A stretch of 64,000 nt of DNA, taken from contig NC_134841.1 in assembly GCF_965363235.1 (NCBI RefSeq), forward strand, positions 38,283,440 through 38,347,439, in the 5' to 3' direction. The translations under genes were made by a program, and so were the position numbers. This DNA is from Mytilus galloprovincialis (Eukaryota > Mollusca > Bivalvia > Mytilida > Mytilidae). Each line of letters begins with the position of its first letter. Positions within the stretch are counted from its first letter, which is position 1. Positions 24,136 through 37,300 of the stretch are shown here, piece by piece. The notes under the pieces were generated by a model. That model was not told the origin of the DNA. It made no database searches and saw only the letters and a list, made by a program, of their open reading frames with translations.

Positions 24136-27100
24136 ATGAATACTTTGATTACCGTTCTGCTAGTGACTTTGTCCTATGCTAATGCTGTACCTACATATGG
24201 CGGCGGTAGAGGAGGAGGTCTGTATTTTTTTATAATATATTGTCGCTCTATTGGATCAAGCAAAGGTAATATCTATTAACCTTTATAAAAACTGTTCTCT
24301 TTACACTTTTAATTTGAAATATTACTCTAAGCATTACGGTTCACATGCAATTCAGATTTAGGAAAAAATCTAAGACTTTTTTTTAGTATTACGACGGGAA
24401 TGAATTGAAGTGGCTTAGAATTAGGATTGATTTTGGGCAGTTTAACATCCAGAGGCTAATGTTTTAGGCTCATACAGTAGAAGAACTATATAATTATATA
24501 TCGAAACAGTAGAATGTAAAAATTGAGACAATCGGAACTCAAATCTACAACTTGGCAATCACATATTCCTAAGTCAGTTCCGGCAATGATTTCCTAAAAT
24601 TAAAATAACGTGCACTCTCCTACACAAATGCCTTGGATATAACTTCTCACTGCTTATATAGTAAGAAATGGTACTGAATGTTGATGGTAGCTGCCTACAA
24701 ATATCTTTTCCTATTGTTCATTGCACTTTTTAATTTTTGAATGATTATTTTATCAATAATAAAATTATTGGGAACACAATGACATCAAAGTTATTTTCTA
24801 TTTCAATAAGAAAGGTTAGTCAGAAAAATAGCCTCAAAAATAAACTAGAACATTATTATGAAACAAAATTTTATCTTATTTTTGTATATATCATTTAATA
24901 TACGTGTTTAAATTATTTCAGTCAGTGGTTCCATCAGTGGGTCCCTTGATGGATCTATTGGCGGCAATGTGGGAAGTGGTTTCGGAAGTGGAATTGGTAG
25001 CAATGGAATTTCTAGCTCTCTCAGTGGTGCTCTAAGTGGAAACTTGGGTGGAGTTGGCGGAAGTAGATTTGGTGCCAATGGAGTATCTAACTCTCTAAAC
25101 GCTGCTTTAAGTGGAAATTTGGGAGGTAGTCAAAGCGGTGGGGTTGGCAGTAGTCAACTATCTAGTTCTCTTAACGCTGCCATAAGCGGAAACGTGGGCA
25201 GAGGCATTGGAGGTGGTCTTGGAGGTAGTGGCATATCTAATTCTCTTGCTGGTGCTCTAAGTGGAAATGTGGGAGGTAGTCTAGGAGGTGATCTTGGTGG
25301 TAGTGGATCATCCAGTTCTCTCAACGCTGCTTTGAGTGGAAATTTGGGAGGTAGTCTAGGAAGCGGGATTGGCGGCAGTGGCATTTCAGGTTCTCTGACT
25401 GGCGCTCTTAGTGGAAATGTGGGAGGTGGAATTAGTGGTGTTGGTGCCGGCAGATCTATCTCCATCAGCATTAGTGCCTACCTTAGGTTGATTTCCTACA
25501 TCTCTGCTCTTCAACAAGCTGTTTATAGTGCCAATACCTTAGCAGCAGGATTAAGTGGTGTAATTAGTGGCGGAATCAGTGGAGGAGTTGGTGGTGGAGT
25601 AGGAGTTGGATTAACTGGTGCAGTAGGAGGTGGATTCACTGGTGGTGCTGGGTCTAACTTTGCTGGACAATTTGACGGTGGATTCACTGGTGGTGCTGGA
25701 TCTAACTTTGCTGGACAATTTGACGGTGGATTTGCTGGTTCTGTTAGTAATAATGGATTCGTAACCAGAGATGCTAGCAGCAGATTTGTTGGTTCTGATG
25801 GTAGAACTGGATTTGTAACCGGCGGTGCTAGTAGTCAATTTACTGGACAAGTTGGCAGTGGATTCATTGCACAACAACAGAGTAGAAGTGTTGGCATTGG
25901 TGGAGCAGGGGGTTTGAATGGAGGAATTACCGGTGGATTAAGTGGTGGAATTTCTGGTGGAGTAGGCAGTAGAATAGGAGGGGCTGCAGGAGGACTCAGT
26001 AGTTCAAGTCTTTCAGGTCAGTGTTGTATGTAGTCATTTTGGTAAAACAGGGTGTACAACATATTAAAACATGAACTCTATTATATATTTTTTTATAATG
26101 CAATGCTTGATATATAGAATCATTATAAATATTGATTGTTTAAGTGCTGTTATCGACATTATCTTTATTATATACACTGACTTCACTAAGAGTTTTCTCC
26201 CTTTTGTATGTTAAGGTTTTGTTTGTAGGGTTAAAATACTTTTTTACTATGCAAATGGTAACGCCTTCGTTTTTATATAAGATGTTTAGGACCTACCGCC
26301 AATCATGAGTTTTACGTAGAGGACCAAACGACTGACGTATCAAAGTATAAGCCTGATATGTTTATCCAATAATCTTATAAAGTATAACTAAGAGATGTTG
26401 TATTTTCATTATAGTAATTGTAGTAATTTATTTGTAATGATTATGTTGATTTTAGGTAATCTCCAAGGAAGTATAAGAAGTGGATTCGGCTCCAGTGCTG
26501 CTGGAAAAGGTGAGTGTTGGAAATAATGTTAAAAAACAACAATATAGAAATCATCAAAAATTATTATAAGATGATCAGTTCGTTAACAAAATAATTACGA
26601 GAGAGGGCCAATTTCCACTATTTTTGGACGTACTTGGACAAAACCCGAAAGCCTTTAAATCCTATTGGAAATTTTGATATGGAAGAGTGTAATTGAATAA
26701 CTCGTAGATTTTCAGCAATTTTACAATTTACGTATAAAACTGACATTCAAAATGTAGTTATCCGTTTTACATGTAAAGTTGATAAGGGCAATGTTACTAA
26801 TTTCTACCTGTTTTTGTAAAATATCGGATCGAAGACATTTTTAACCACAATACATTACTTGTTTCTGTAAATAATATACGTTCATAGAACCGGAAATATC
26901 ATTTAAAATATGATTAACTTTCATTTAAAACTACCCTTTCTTGCAAAAGTTTAAATATGAACTGGAATGAAGTGGACATCTATGTGCATTGCATCTTGAG
27001 TAAACTATTCGGTTTGAGCTTTGCTCATTGTTGAAGGCCGTACGGTGACCTATAGTTGTTAATGTCTGTGTCATTTTGGTCTCTTGTGGACAGTTATCTC

Positions 27101-27329
27101 GTTGGCAATCATACCACATCTCCATTTTTATATTTAGTCATTTGGTAAATTGTTAAATATGGTTATTAAATTTGAATTTTGAAATAGTTTACATCATCAG
27201 ATGCAAAATTAATATTGAAATATTAATAAATATGATATCATGATTCTTTTTATTTTGATTATGTGAACAATGTGCTATATGTTTCCATTATACAATGTAT
27301 ATAATTCTTTTGTAGGATCAGCATATTAG
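24136..27329 (+). CDS. secreted Gly/Ser-rich silk-like protein, copy 2 (414 aa)
   Basis: Coding exons are 24136-24217, 24922-26016, 26456-26509 and 27316-27329 (stop TAG), phase 1 throughout. The ATG lies 5 nt into an exon after TTTCAG. Signal peptide MNTLITVLLVTLSYANA, then VPTYGGGRGG. Six 25-residue repeats span residues 59-208; several are more diverged than in copies 1 and 3 (SQSGGVGSSQ, NVGRGIGG). The conserved ISISAYLRLISYISALQQ block is at 209-226. This is the longest copy: the tail has a tandem duplication of GGFTGGAGSNFAGQFD and an extra Arg/Asn/Asp-bearing stretch (NNGFVTRDASSRFVGS). The 54-nt exon encodes a changed GNLQGSIRSGFGSSAAGKG-like end, followed by GSAY. Probable extracellular structural protein; the family is not named. 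Confidence 0.85.
26985..27130 (+). repeat. family C fragment in the last intron of copy 2
   Basis: Contains GAAGGCCGTACGGTGACCTATAG, TGGTCTCTTGTGGACAGTT and GGCAATCATACCACATCTCC. These landmarks are shared with 22040-22070 and, inverted, with 6540-6620. Confidence 0.55.
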
Positions 27330-27413
27330 ATAAGAGACGTATATCTATCGAACGTCTGAAGTCGATCGACACACAACCACATTTGCTCCTTTGTTGTATT
27401 TACTTGGTTTTGA

Positions 27414-27419
27414 AATAAA
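27414..27419 (+). terminator. polyadenylation signal of copy 2
   Basis: AATAAA 85 bases after the stop, at the position equivalent to the signals of the other copies. Confidence 0.6.
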
Positions 27420-27849
27420 AATTTTCGTATCAATATCGTATTTGTATTCTATTTTATTAGTACAGCAGTAACGAACTAACAATATTCTAATCACAACCTA
27501 CAGTTTTGATCAATTGATTTTTTTAGCCATCCTTGTGGTTAAAAACATTCATAAAGAGTTGACAATTCATTTGCAAACCGAAAATATATTTTACAAAAAG
27601 AGGAATGCTGAATTTTCATATGTCTGATCTATTTTACCTTGAAACTTCAGTTAAAGAGGAAAAACTTCTTTTATTGTACCGTATATCCAATTTAGTTATA
27701 CAAAAGTGTCGTAACAAACAACATTATATAACTCAGTGATTCACCACGAAACCTCTTTCCTACTTGATACATCTAGTTTTAAAGCATGCAAATCTTACAT
27801 CCACATTCACTGTAAAAGTACGTAGTCAATTTGTGGTGTGAATAAAATA

Positions 27850-28620
27850 GCTTTACTAAAATATCTAAAAACTTGTCAGATTACTTTACAGTTATTAAGT
27901 ACAACAAAATATTTCTTTTCTCTCCTTTACACAAGAATTTCTTATTCTAAAATTAAAGACAACTTGAAAAATGTTCAAATTAGTTGCATAAAAATAAATG
28001 GCCAACGAAGGTTAAAATATCTTGCTTTAGGAGAGGGTGAATTCTAATTGGTAAAAGTAAACACTCTTATTCACCCACAATAGTGACAAAATTTAAATAG
28101 ACATTGAAATAATTGAATTGGCATTGCACACATGGTTATAAGGTCTTAAGCACGTGTTTTTTCAACAGACAATTCGCATCCTACTGTGATCCTCTTCTGC
28201 CACCTCATACAAGGACAAAATGACCAAAAAAAATCCATTTCTCTTCCGCCATATATAAAGTTTTAATTCGCAGGTTGCTGATTACATAAATATACATCAT
28301 GTATTCCATGAAATAAAGAATTGTAAAGATACAGTAAGGTCTGTCATATATCCCGGCTTAAATCTAAAAATTGACAATAAGAGTTAGTTGAGAACTACAA
28401 TTTACAGAAAAGGTGATGAGTTTTCTGATGTTTATCTTACTATGATCAACACGACGGGTACGAGGATGATCAACTATACATTCAAGAGCACATGAAATAC
28501 TCAAAGGTTTGTAGTAGGTTCGTGGTTGATAAAGTTTGATGGGTAGTGTTTTGTTATTTGTTATTTGTCTTTTCTATTTGCCTTAGTTTCGTCTGTTTTT
28601 ACGTGTTATAATTGGGGTTT
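27850..28620 (+). pseudogene. degenerate Penelope-like retroelement fragment
   Basis: 27900-28045 translates to LYTRISYSKIKDNLKN...INGQRRLKYLALGEG, matching the motif-A region of the reverse transcriptase fossil at 49650-49800 (LYTSIPHSKLKDKL...NGQRRYKYLVLGR). 28150-28200 retains nucleotides of the motif-B region (CACGTGTTTTTTCAACAGACAAT). 28440-28570 matches the 3' tail seen at 50595-51097 (CAACACGACGGGTACGAGGAT...). Many indels make it non-functional. The 69-codon + frame at 27838-28047 is part of this fossil, not a gene. Confidence 0.65.
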
Positions 28621-31600
28621 TGTTTGGTTGTTTTTTTTTTGTATCTAATATCTCCTTTCGAAAATGTTACAAAAAATGAATATGAGTTACAGTCTTACTT
28701 GAAAAGGTTTGACTCACTCTAACATTTTGTTAGTTCAGACTCATATCGATTAAGACATTGACGATAGTCAGAATTTTAACTTTAGGTAATGTAAGAACAG
28801 AAGTGATTTCCTAAATTTAGAAAGTTTCCCCAAAAGACATTTAAAAAATATTTCTAAAATAATTATATCGAACATACATATTTTATAATAAGATGTGGCG
28901 TAATAAGAACAACGGAACCATTTGCATAGTCACAGGCTGAAAATTGAAAAATTCCATTCTGATAATCAGTGAAAACCCTTTTCTGGTAATGATACGTTTA
29001 CCAAAATTTCAATAAAAGTTTAAAATCTTTACTTTTTGTCTATCAACTCCTAACGTATTGGGTTATTAAAACATCATTAGTTTGTAATTGTTTTGATTTG
29101 GGGGTAACTGTGATGTTTGCCCTGTATAGTTTAAAACACATCTACATGAACATATCACCATTTACTGTGTTACAACCTAAGATGAAGCCGACGAAAAAGT
29201 CGTTAAAAAATAACGAGACGCATGATGTCAAATCTCGCCGAAAGAAGTACACAAACCTAATATTATAACAATTGTATATTCACATATTCTATTTACCAGT
29301 TCACTTTAAGGATGGTAGTATGTAATTAATCTTTATGCAAACCAAATGACTATTCTCCTTATAGATTCATATTATTTATAACAATACTCAGTACTTATAA
29401 TACTTGTAACGATACAGTCATATGAATATCTAAGCACAATATTCTGTTAATAATCCAAATGTTTTATATTGTAGTTATATTATGTCAGTTCTATGATTGA
29501 ATCAGAGTGATAACGTTTACAAAGTATGATAAACAATAACTTAAAGCAAGGTATTTCTATCATTGTTATACCTTTATTTATGCAATTTCACGATTAATAA
29601 AAATTATAAGTTCTTGTCTTAAGGGTAGAGAAGATACATGTTTTATAGAAGAAGTCTTACAGTAAGAAAAACGTAATATATTCAGACTACTCTTTGGATA
29701 ATTCAGTATTCATATTTACGTCACACGCTCCCTAGAGAATTAAGGCTAACAGCGCTAGTTTTTATTTGAATCCATAAAAATAGATCTTAAAATGTTTGAA
29801 ATGGGTTATAGTTGCTTGAGTTAGCATTGTTTTAAAGGCAATTACGAAGAGTTTTATTTCGGAATTCCCCGCAATTACAATATCATATATTCAGTAATAG
29901 ACGATTCTGTAAGCAGCGTCGTTTGATAAAATTCTGGAATTCAAAATACTTACGTGCTTGCGGATAAAAACGGATAACGATATCATATCATTTGCTAATT
30001 ACAACACATGTATTGTATCTTTGTGCTTTCATCATTTGTAAATGGTTGCATTAAGTCTTGACGGGTTATCTGCTTGTTGACTCTGCATACTCAATATAAA
30101 AACTAGATAGAAGTCTATATTAGTTTTTGTTTCGTATTCCTAATTGAAGGCGTCAAAACAAATATTTCAACAGCCTTCCAAGATTTCATAATACTTTTTT
30201 CTGTTGTACCCTTAGATCTTTTTTTCTCTTAGTACATGCTCCACACAGTGAAACGGTCAATATGAAAATAATGGCTAAACATTCCACAGTTATACAAGCA
30301 TCAATTTTTTACACATGGAAACTTTATATATAACGTAGTATGAGTATGAACCAGCTGTTTTTAATCGAAATTTCAGCAATTTTAAAGATGACCAATAGTA
30401 CGAACATAATAGTTTTGAAAATGATTACCTGGTCTAATAAAATGAATACCATGACATAACGCTGGTCGGCTAGCCATTTAACCAGGTTCAACCCACAGTT
30501 TTTTTTAAAGTCCTTGACAAAAGTCGGGAGTGGGGCATTTGATATCAAACAGTCCGTTTCTATGTACGTTAGCGTTTGTTTTTGTTGCAGTTCATTGTGT
30601 ATATTGTTCCGTTACTTTCCTCTTAATGTTGATGTGTTTCCCTCGGTATCAGTTTGTTACCACGGATTTGTTTTCTCTTAATATCGATTTATAAACAGCG
30701 GTATTCTACTTTTGCCTTTATAAGACAGGCTAATAAGAACAACTCTGCTATATAAAATGAAGGAAACAGTGTAGTGTACAAGCACGGGAAAATAAAAAGC
30801 ATATGAAGCAACATATGAAATTGAAAAGTCAATCCGCGAAAAACCTACTGCCAAAAAAATGTCAAGTTATCCTCCCTTAAAAATGTCATAAAATAAACAG
30901 TGCACAATGTTGCAGTTTACTGCTGTGTGACTCGATATTTCGGGTCAGTCTTAGCTTTGTTCTTTTGTCACATGGAGGCTCTTAATTTCGCCTCATATCC
31001 GGTCATTGTGTCGTATTCAAATTGACGGATGTTGCATATCTTGTTTTGGATACAATTCAAAATTTTAGAATAAAGAAAGTCATTAAAATATATGTGTCAC
31101 ATGAGTTAAATGACGCTCGATTAACGATCAGGCTTAAATTATGTATGAACAAAAAATTTAGTTATATCCATTAGTTAATTTTGATTGAAGGTGGTAATGG
31201 ATAACCCATTGTCCTTTTAATCATTACAGCATCTACAATTGCAATAGTTCAATTCTTGAATTTTTGTTTGTAGTATGTTTTAACGATAAGGATGTTTAAT
31301 TAAATTTGTTACATTTTGTATGTTTTACGAATATTTCTACATTTAATATTAAATTTCGAGTATTGAAAGTTTTTCAATTGTTTGTTACATATGTTTGAAA
31401 AGTCGAGAATGATTCGTTTGTCAGTTTTTTCCGAGAAAAAGTATATATAGGACTGGTCGATCAAAGGGCTATTTGTGTTTGGGAGACACAACTGAAGCAC
31501 GAACGACATCGCATAACAAGATAAAATTGTCAAAGTCGGTGTGAACTAATGTGGTTTTTTTCTTCAGAAAATGAAATCTTAGTGTTAAATGTCTAATGCC

Positions 31601-32670
31601 AGTGTGTGGTTTTAATCTGAAAATCAGTGTGATGGTTTTTTTTAAATCTCAGTGTGTGAACATTTTCGAAAAATGTATTAAACATAGTTTTGACCAGAAC
31701 GGCAACATTTAATATAGACACAAAAATCTGACTGGAATGTCTTTCCAGCATCTAGTTTTCATAAGTTAGCACGTTGCCATTTTTGTAGTCGATACGGATG
31801 ACCGACCAAGCTAAACGGATAAGTAGATGAAGGTCATCTGGCCTGATTGTACGTTCACAACATTAAAATAATGTTATTTCACCATATATGCTCTAATTGA
31901 GCATACTACAAGCTTGGCAAACTTGTAGCCAGTGTATGGGGCGTGATCAACAGTTGTAATTGCCGTCTAGGGGTTTGAAAATGAATTATAACTATATTTG
32001 TAATTGCTAGAAATAACGGATGGCATCCTCGTTGCCCCATTGACATTTTTGCTGTTTCCATAGTAACGATTGCCATTTTGCAAATGCCATACCCTGATTG
32101 CAAATCTGCACATGCTGGTTAACATTATTTACAGTACAATTGCAATATGTCACCCCAACTCCGTTGAAGGTGTCATAATGACGATTTTATAATATATTGG
32201 ATATCTTTTACAGCCATATCCGCATCTTGCTATGAATTTCTGAAATGAGTCAGAAACCTGATGTTCATTGATTGTCGTTTGTTGATGTTGTTCATAAATG
32301 TTTCTCGTTTCTCTTTTTTATATTGATTCGACTGTTTGTTTTCTTGTTTTAATGGTGTGACACTACCTTTTTTGGAAAGGGGGTGGGGGGGTTATATCTT
32401 GCTGTTCTGAGTAAGACGATGCTCTGTGTTGAAGTCAAAACAAAACATATTCAACCTTTATATAATAAAATTATGATAAAGATGGTCAGATGTTCTTAAA
32501 AAAAGAAATTAATAATCAGACAACTGAAAAAAATTATTGCCCTAACCAATATATAGTATAATATATAACAAGTGCATTGAATGCAATGCTTTCAGATTCA
32601 AAGTTTAACAGTCAAATTGCTATGTATTGTGTCTATAAAAGAGGCGAATAACTGCAATTGTACTGTTACG
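28621..32670. other. intergenic, no gene recognised
   Basis: AT-rich sequence with stops in all frames. 32235-32345 is a short family C fragment (GATGTTCATTGATTGTCGTTTG). A slightly more complex segment at 31780-32110 has alternating CAAATGCCAT/GTAATTGC-like words but no recognisable function. No coding exon could be supported. Confidence 0.45.
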
Positions 32671-32768
32671 TTGGTCTACGTAAAATGTGTTTGATGTCTT
32701 TAATTGAGGTAAGGTAAACGTTTAAGTAAACGTTTAATTGATATAGTAAAGTTTTTTCGTAGACCAAG
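32671..32768. mobile_element. ~98-bp hairpin MITE-like element
   Basis: Left end TTGGTCTACGTAAAA and right end TTTTTTCGTAGACCAA form a near-perfect terminal inverted repeat. An internal short palindrome surrounds GTAAACGTTTAAGTAAACG. Too short to encode anything. Confidence 0.5.
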
Positions 32769-32989
32769 CTAAAAACATACAACGGCTATATCCATTCCAA
32801 TGCAACTTGATACTTGACATTTCATTTTTTTTTTATTTTAGTAGGTTTTCACTAAATTTCAAATATAGATTTAGTGAAATTTGTCCTTGTGTTTGGCAAA
32901 TTAACGTCGTGACGTTATAAGAACACTTCCTCAATGGGAAATAATTTCTCTTTATTTTGCTTTAAAAATAATCTTTGGATCATCACTGT

Positions 32990-33540
32990 TTAGTCTTTGA
33001 TAGATAAAGGCAACAAAAGTAAACCGTTGTTCGAAATTCATAAATCGATTGAAAAAAAAAAACAAATCCGGGTTACAAACTAAAACTGAGGGAAACAAAT
33101 TAAATATACGACACAACAGAAACACAGCATTAAAATGTAACACACACAGAAACGAACTATTATATAATAATGGTCATTTTCCGGACTTGGCACAGGACAT
33201 TTAAAGAAAAAAAAATGATGGATTGAACCTGGTTTTGAGGATAGCCAAACCTCGCACTTTTATGGCAATGTTAAATATAACACTAAAATGTCATCATTAC
33301 ATGACAGGAATACAGTACAAATAAATGCAACAACATTCAGGACACAGAATTACGCAAATAAACAATATAATATCGTAAATTTAGACAACGGAACAACAGA
33401 AACTCTGAAGTAAACAAAAACAAAAACAAAAAACGACAATGCAACACACAGAAACAAACTATACGATAACAAGTGTTAGGAGACGAGCGTCTGGCGTACA
33501 TAATTTGAAGTCTGGTATGCTGAATGAGTATTTTCTATTC
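32990..33540 (+). repeat. interspersed repeat family B plus family D fragment
   Basis: 32990-33300 has CATAAATCGATTGAAAAAAA, CCGGGTTACAAACTAAAAC, TTAAAATGTAACACACACAG and ATGGTCATTTTCCGGACTTG, matching 52978-53285 and 49215-49430. 33475-33500 carries the family D word GAGACGAGCGTCTGGCGTAC. Confidence 0.55.
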
Positions 33541-33719
33541 AAACAAAAAAAAAGGCGCTTTTTGACACTGCATACGCCTCAGAATAATAGTAATATTTAC
33601 AAAAGTGAATGACAAATTAAAAGGAATTCTGAATTTAAAATGGCGTTTTACTTCAGTTACATACATTTAGATCGTAGAATCTACCACTTCAAAGTATATG
33701 AAGACGACCAATAAAAATC

Positions 33720-34125
33720 GTAGTTGCTTATCGATTATAAAATTACAGTCTGTTACAATGAATAAATGACCATATTACATAATAATCCAGACTTTTTAAG
33801 GAAAAGTGTTAAATGACAAATAAAATGTCTGATTCATATTTGTCAATAAATTGTCATGTAAGCAGAGGAAAATTTATAATGTGGTTTTAAATCATGTAAA
33901 ACACGAATTTTACAATTAAGTGTTATATATAGAGAATGAAAGTGTACTAAACTTCAAACTTTATTGAAAAACATCAATGTTCATATACAAAAGGTCAAAT
34001 GTAATGCTCGCCAAAAAATACGGAAAGCACGTAAACATAACTGTATAAATAAGAACAATTCCTGATCACTTACACAAACCGATATATTCATCTGTTACCA
34101 AAGGTATCGAGAGAAAGTAAACCAG
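33720..34125 (+). promoter_or_regulatory. promoter and 5'UTR exon of silk-like copy 3
   Basis: TATA-like TATAAAT at 34044-34050. The conserved upstream block has AATAAATGACCATATTACAT, CAAATAAAATGTCTGATTCA, AAATTGTCATGTAAGCAGAG and GGAAAGCACGTAAAC. The 5'UTR exon is inferred to end at 34125 (AAACCAG|GTAT). Confidence 0.6.
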
Positions 34126-34368
34126 GTATTACAGTTTTCAACTAAAATCGTTTGGTTATAAGACAAATTGATATGAAACTTATTACTCTGTATGATGAAC
34201 ATTTTTTTAACTATTAATCTTAACAACGACAATATACTTTTTTCATATTTAAAAATCTTAGACAAATGTTCTATTTCATTTTAAAAATCATTATCAATGA
34301 TTTTTACGACAATTATTTATACATGTATGGTTGCAGTTTTTTAATACTTTTTACTTCTGTCAAACAGG

Positions 34369-37300
34369 ATGAATACTTTTATCACTGTTCTACTAGTGGC
34401 TGTTTCCTATGCTAATGCTGTACCCACATATGGTGGCGGACGAGGAGGAGGTTTGTACTTATATAAATTGATTTTCGCTCTGATTGACGCAACAAAAGAT
34501 ATCTTTAAAATCGGTATCACTTTAATATTAAGTTCTGATTTAATTTTTTTTGCAATTATTTTTTTTACGCGAGATTAATAATATTATCGCTAAACAGTAT
34601 GATGGACGTACAATTTTGTTCTTGGAAAATTTCTTTATAAAAGCATGATAATATTAACTTGCAATAATACAATTATAATTAACTAGTATACATATTTTTG
34701 AGGAACCAGCTGAAGTCATACTCGGTATGTGTTGTTTTCTTTCTGTGTTATGCTGTTTTCTGCTCTTTGGTCGAGTGGCTAAGTATTATTAATGATTTTG
34801 ATTGTTTTGGCATCAACTGGCTTATATTATATGCGCTTACAGTACAAGAGTAGTTAACAAATACACCAAACTGAAAATTTCTGAAAAATGAGCCGACCGG
34901 CATTGTTGCACTGCAACTGCCCTTTAGAAATAATTGCATGATTTCTCGGTCAGTTGTTGCAAGAATTGCTGACGTGCTAAGCGTTTGTGTCTCTCGCAAC
35001 ACATACTTTAAATATAAAGAACCAATGCATTCCTTTCCGGCGTAGCAAGAAATGCCAGTGAATTAGGATGTTACCTGCCGACAACAATAACTCATATTTT
35101 CCTATTCATAATTTTAATGCTAATAGCTGTTTTGTCTTTTGAAAAATGGCTATGGAAAGGATGATAACATTTTTTTATTCGATTTACTATGTCCTTACAA
35201 AAGTTAGTCAGAACATGGAAGTAATATTTACATCCATTGTCAGAATAAGTGCCAGAAAATGACTTTTGATAGAAAATCTTTGTAAACCTAAATTTCTCAT
35301 TTGTTTTGCTATCATAAAATGAACTTGAATAAATTATTTCAGTAAGTGGTTCAATTAGCGGAGCAATTGATGGATCTATCGGTGGAAATTTAGGAAATAG
35401 CTTTGGAAGTGGAATTGGAAGCAGCGGAATTTCTAGTTCTCTCAGTGGTGCTCTAAGTGGAAACTTGGGTGGAGTCAGCGGAAGTGGAATTGGCGGCGTA
35501 GGTGTATCTAATTCTCTCAATGCTGCTCTAAGTGGTAATTTGGGAGGTAGTCTAGGAGGCGGAGTTGGCGGTAGTGGACTTTCTAGTTCTTCTCTCAATG
35601 CTGCCCTAAGTGGAAACTTGGGTGGTGCTATCGGCAGTGGTTTTGGCGCCAGTGGAGTATCTAATGCTCTCAACGCTGCTTTAAGTGGAAATTTGGGAGG
35701 AAGTCTAGGAGGTGGACTTGGTGGTAGTGGACTATCTAGTTCTCTCAACGCTGCTTTGAGTGGAAATTTGGGAGGTAGTCTAGGAAGTGGTATTGGCAGC
35801 AGTGGCATTTCAGGTTCTCTGGCTGGTGCTCTTAGTGGAAATTTGGGAGGTGGAATTAGTGGTGTTGGTGCCGGCAGATCTATCTCCATCAGCATTAGTG
35901 CCTACCTTAGATTGATTTCCTACATCTCTGCTCTTCAACAAACCATCTCTGCCAATACCTTAGCAGCAAGTTTGAGCGGTGGAATCAGTGGTGGAATCAG
36001 TGGAGGAATTGGTGGTGGAGTAGGAGGTGGATTCACTAGTGGTGCTGGATCTAACTTTGCAGGACAATTTGACGGTGGATTTGCTGGTTCTGTTGGCAGA
36101 TCTGGATTCGGAACTGGAGTAGGAAGCAGCGGATTTGCTGGACAATTTGGAAGTGGATTCAGTGCACAAAGTGGAAATATCGGAGGTATTGGAGGAGCAG
36201 GCGGTTTAAGTGGAGGACTTTCCGGAGCATTAAGTGGAGGAATTTCTGGTGGACTAGGAGGTGGTATTGGAGGTGGTGCAGGAGGAATCAGCAGTGCAAG
36301 CCTTCAAGGTCAGTATTTTATGTCATCATAAGGTAAAATGGTTAAGCAAAAATAAAATAAATGAATAAAATTCAATGCTCCATATTATCAGTGATATCAA
36401 ACGTTCAAGTAAGCCCTAAACTGCTACTTTCTTACCATGTTTTTGGTTCAGTATACCCATTTTTTAAGGAAATATTTTGACTGGGTTGCCAATGATTAGT
36501 TTTACGTAGATGAACAAAACGACTGACGTACTTAACTATTAAGAATGACAATTTTATCTAATTATCTGTTGATTTCAAATATAATTTCACTACTTGATGT
36601 TGTATTTCTATATATTATATTTAGCTTTATTATATTTGAATCAAGGTGCTCTTCAAGGAAGTATAAGCAGTGGAATCGGCGGCCGTGGTGCTGGAAAAGG
36701 TTAGCTTTTTGAAATAATGTTTAAAAATAACGAGGTAGAAATATTCAAAAATATGTCACTTAATAACGTTATCGGTACTTTTAGAATACTTACAAGTCAC
36801 CGCTATTTTGTTTTGCTATCCAATGGAACGAAATCCGGAGCTTTTTTTTATCGGACTGGATAAATTTTTAAAAGAGTTTGTATGATTTACTGGAAACATT
36901 TTCAACAATTTCACATCGCCTTTTAATCAGATTTACCCGTGCAACTGATATCCCTGTTTGGATCAATATTACCAATTTTACATGTTTGAGAAAAATGTTG
37001 TATTAAAGATCATCTTTAACAAAAACAAGTTAAATTTGGTATCGAAGAACATCTTAAACTAAAATGAGTAAAATTGTATCGGTAACCAAAAACCATATAT
37101 ATACATACATAGAAGGGAAAATGTATTCCCACTAGAATTATATGACGAATAAGAATGAAATTTGTTGGATATTAACTCGATTTTTTTTCGAAATCTTTAT
37201 AAATTAGTTCTGAGCCATCCTTATGCATTTGATGAATCGTTTCGATTTAATCTTAATTATTGTAAGAACTAATTTTTTTTAATTTCATGTTAAGAAGCAA

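Noticed and set aside
25611..25877. Ser/Thr-rich minus-strand frames over the Gly-rich tails (also 14015-14224, 35960-36169)
   Set aside because: Another shadow frame of the same exons; their similarity between copies follows from the plus-strand paralogy.
35092..35895. 267-codon Pro/Leu-rich frame on the minus strand of copy 3 (also 13309-13950, 25154-25471, 13990-14235)
   Set aside because: Reverse complement of GGN glycine codons yields Pro. The frames exist only over the repeat exon, end at its borders, and have no start or splice context.
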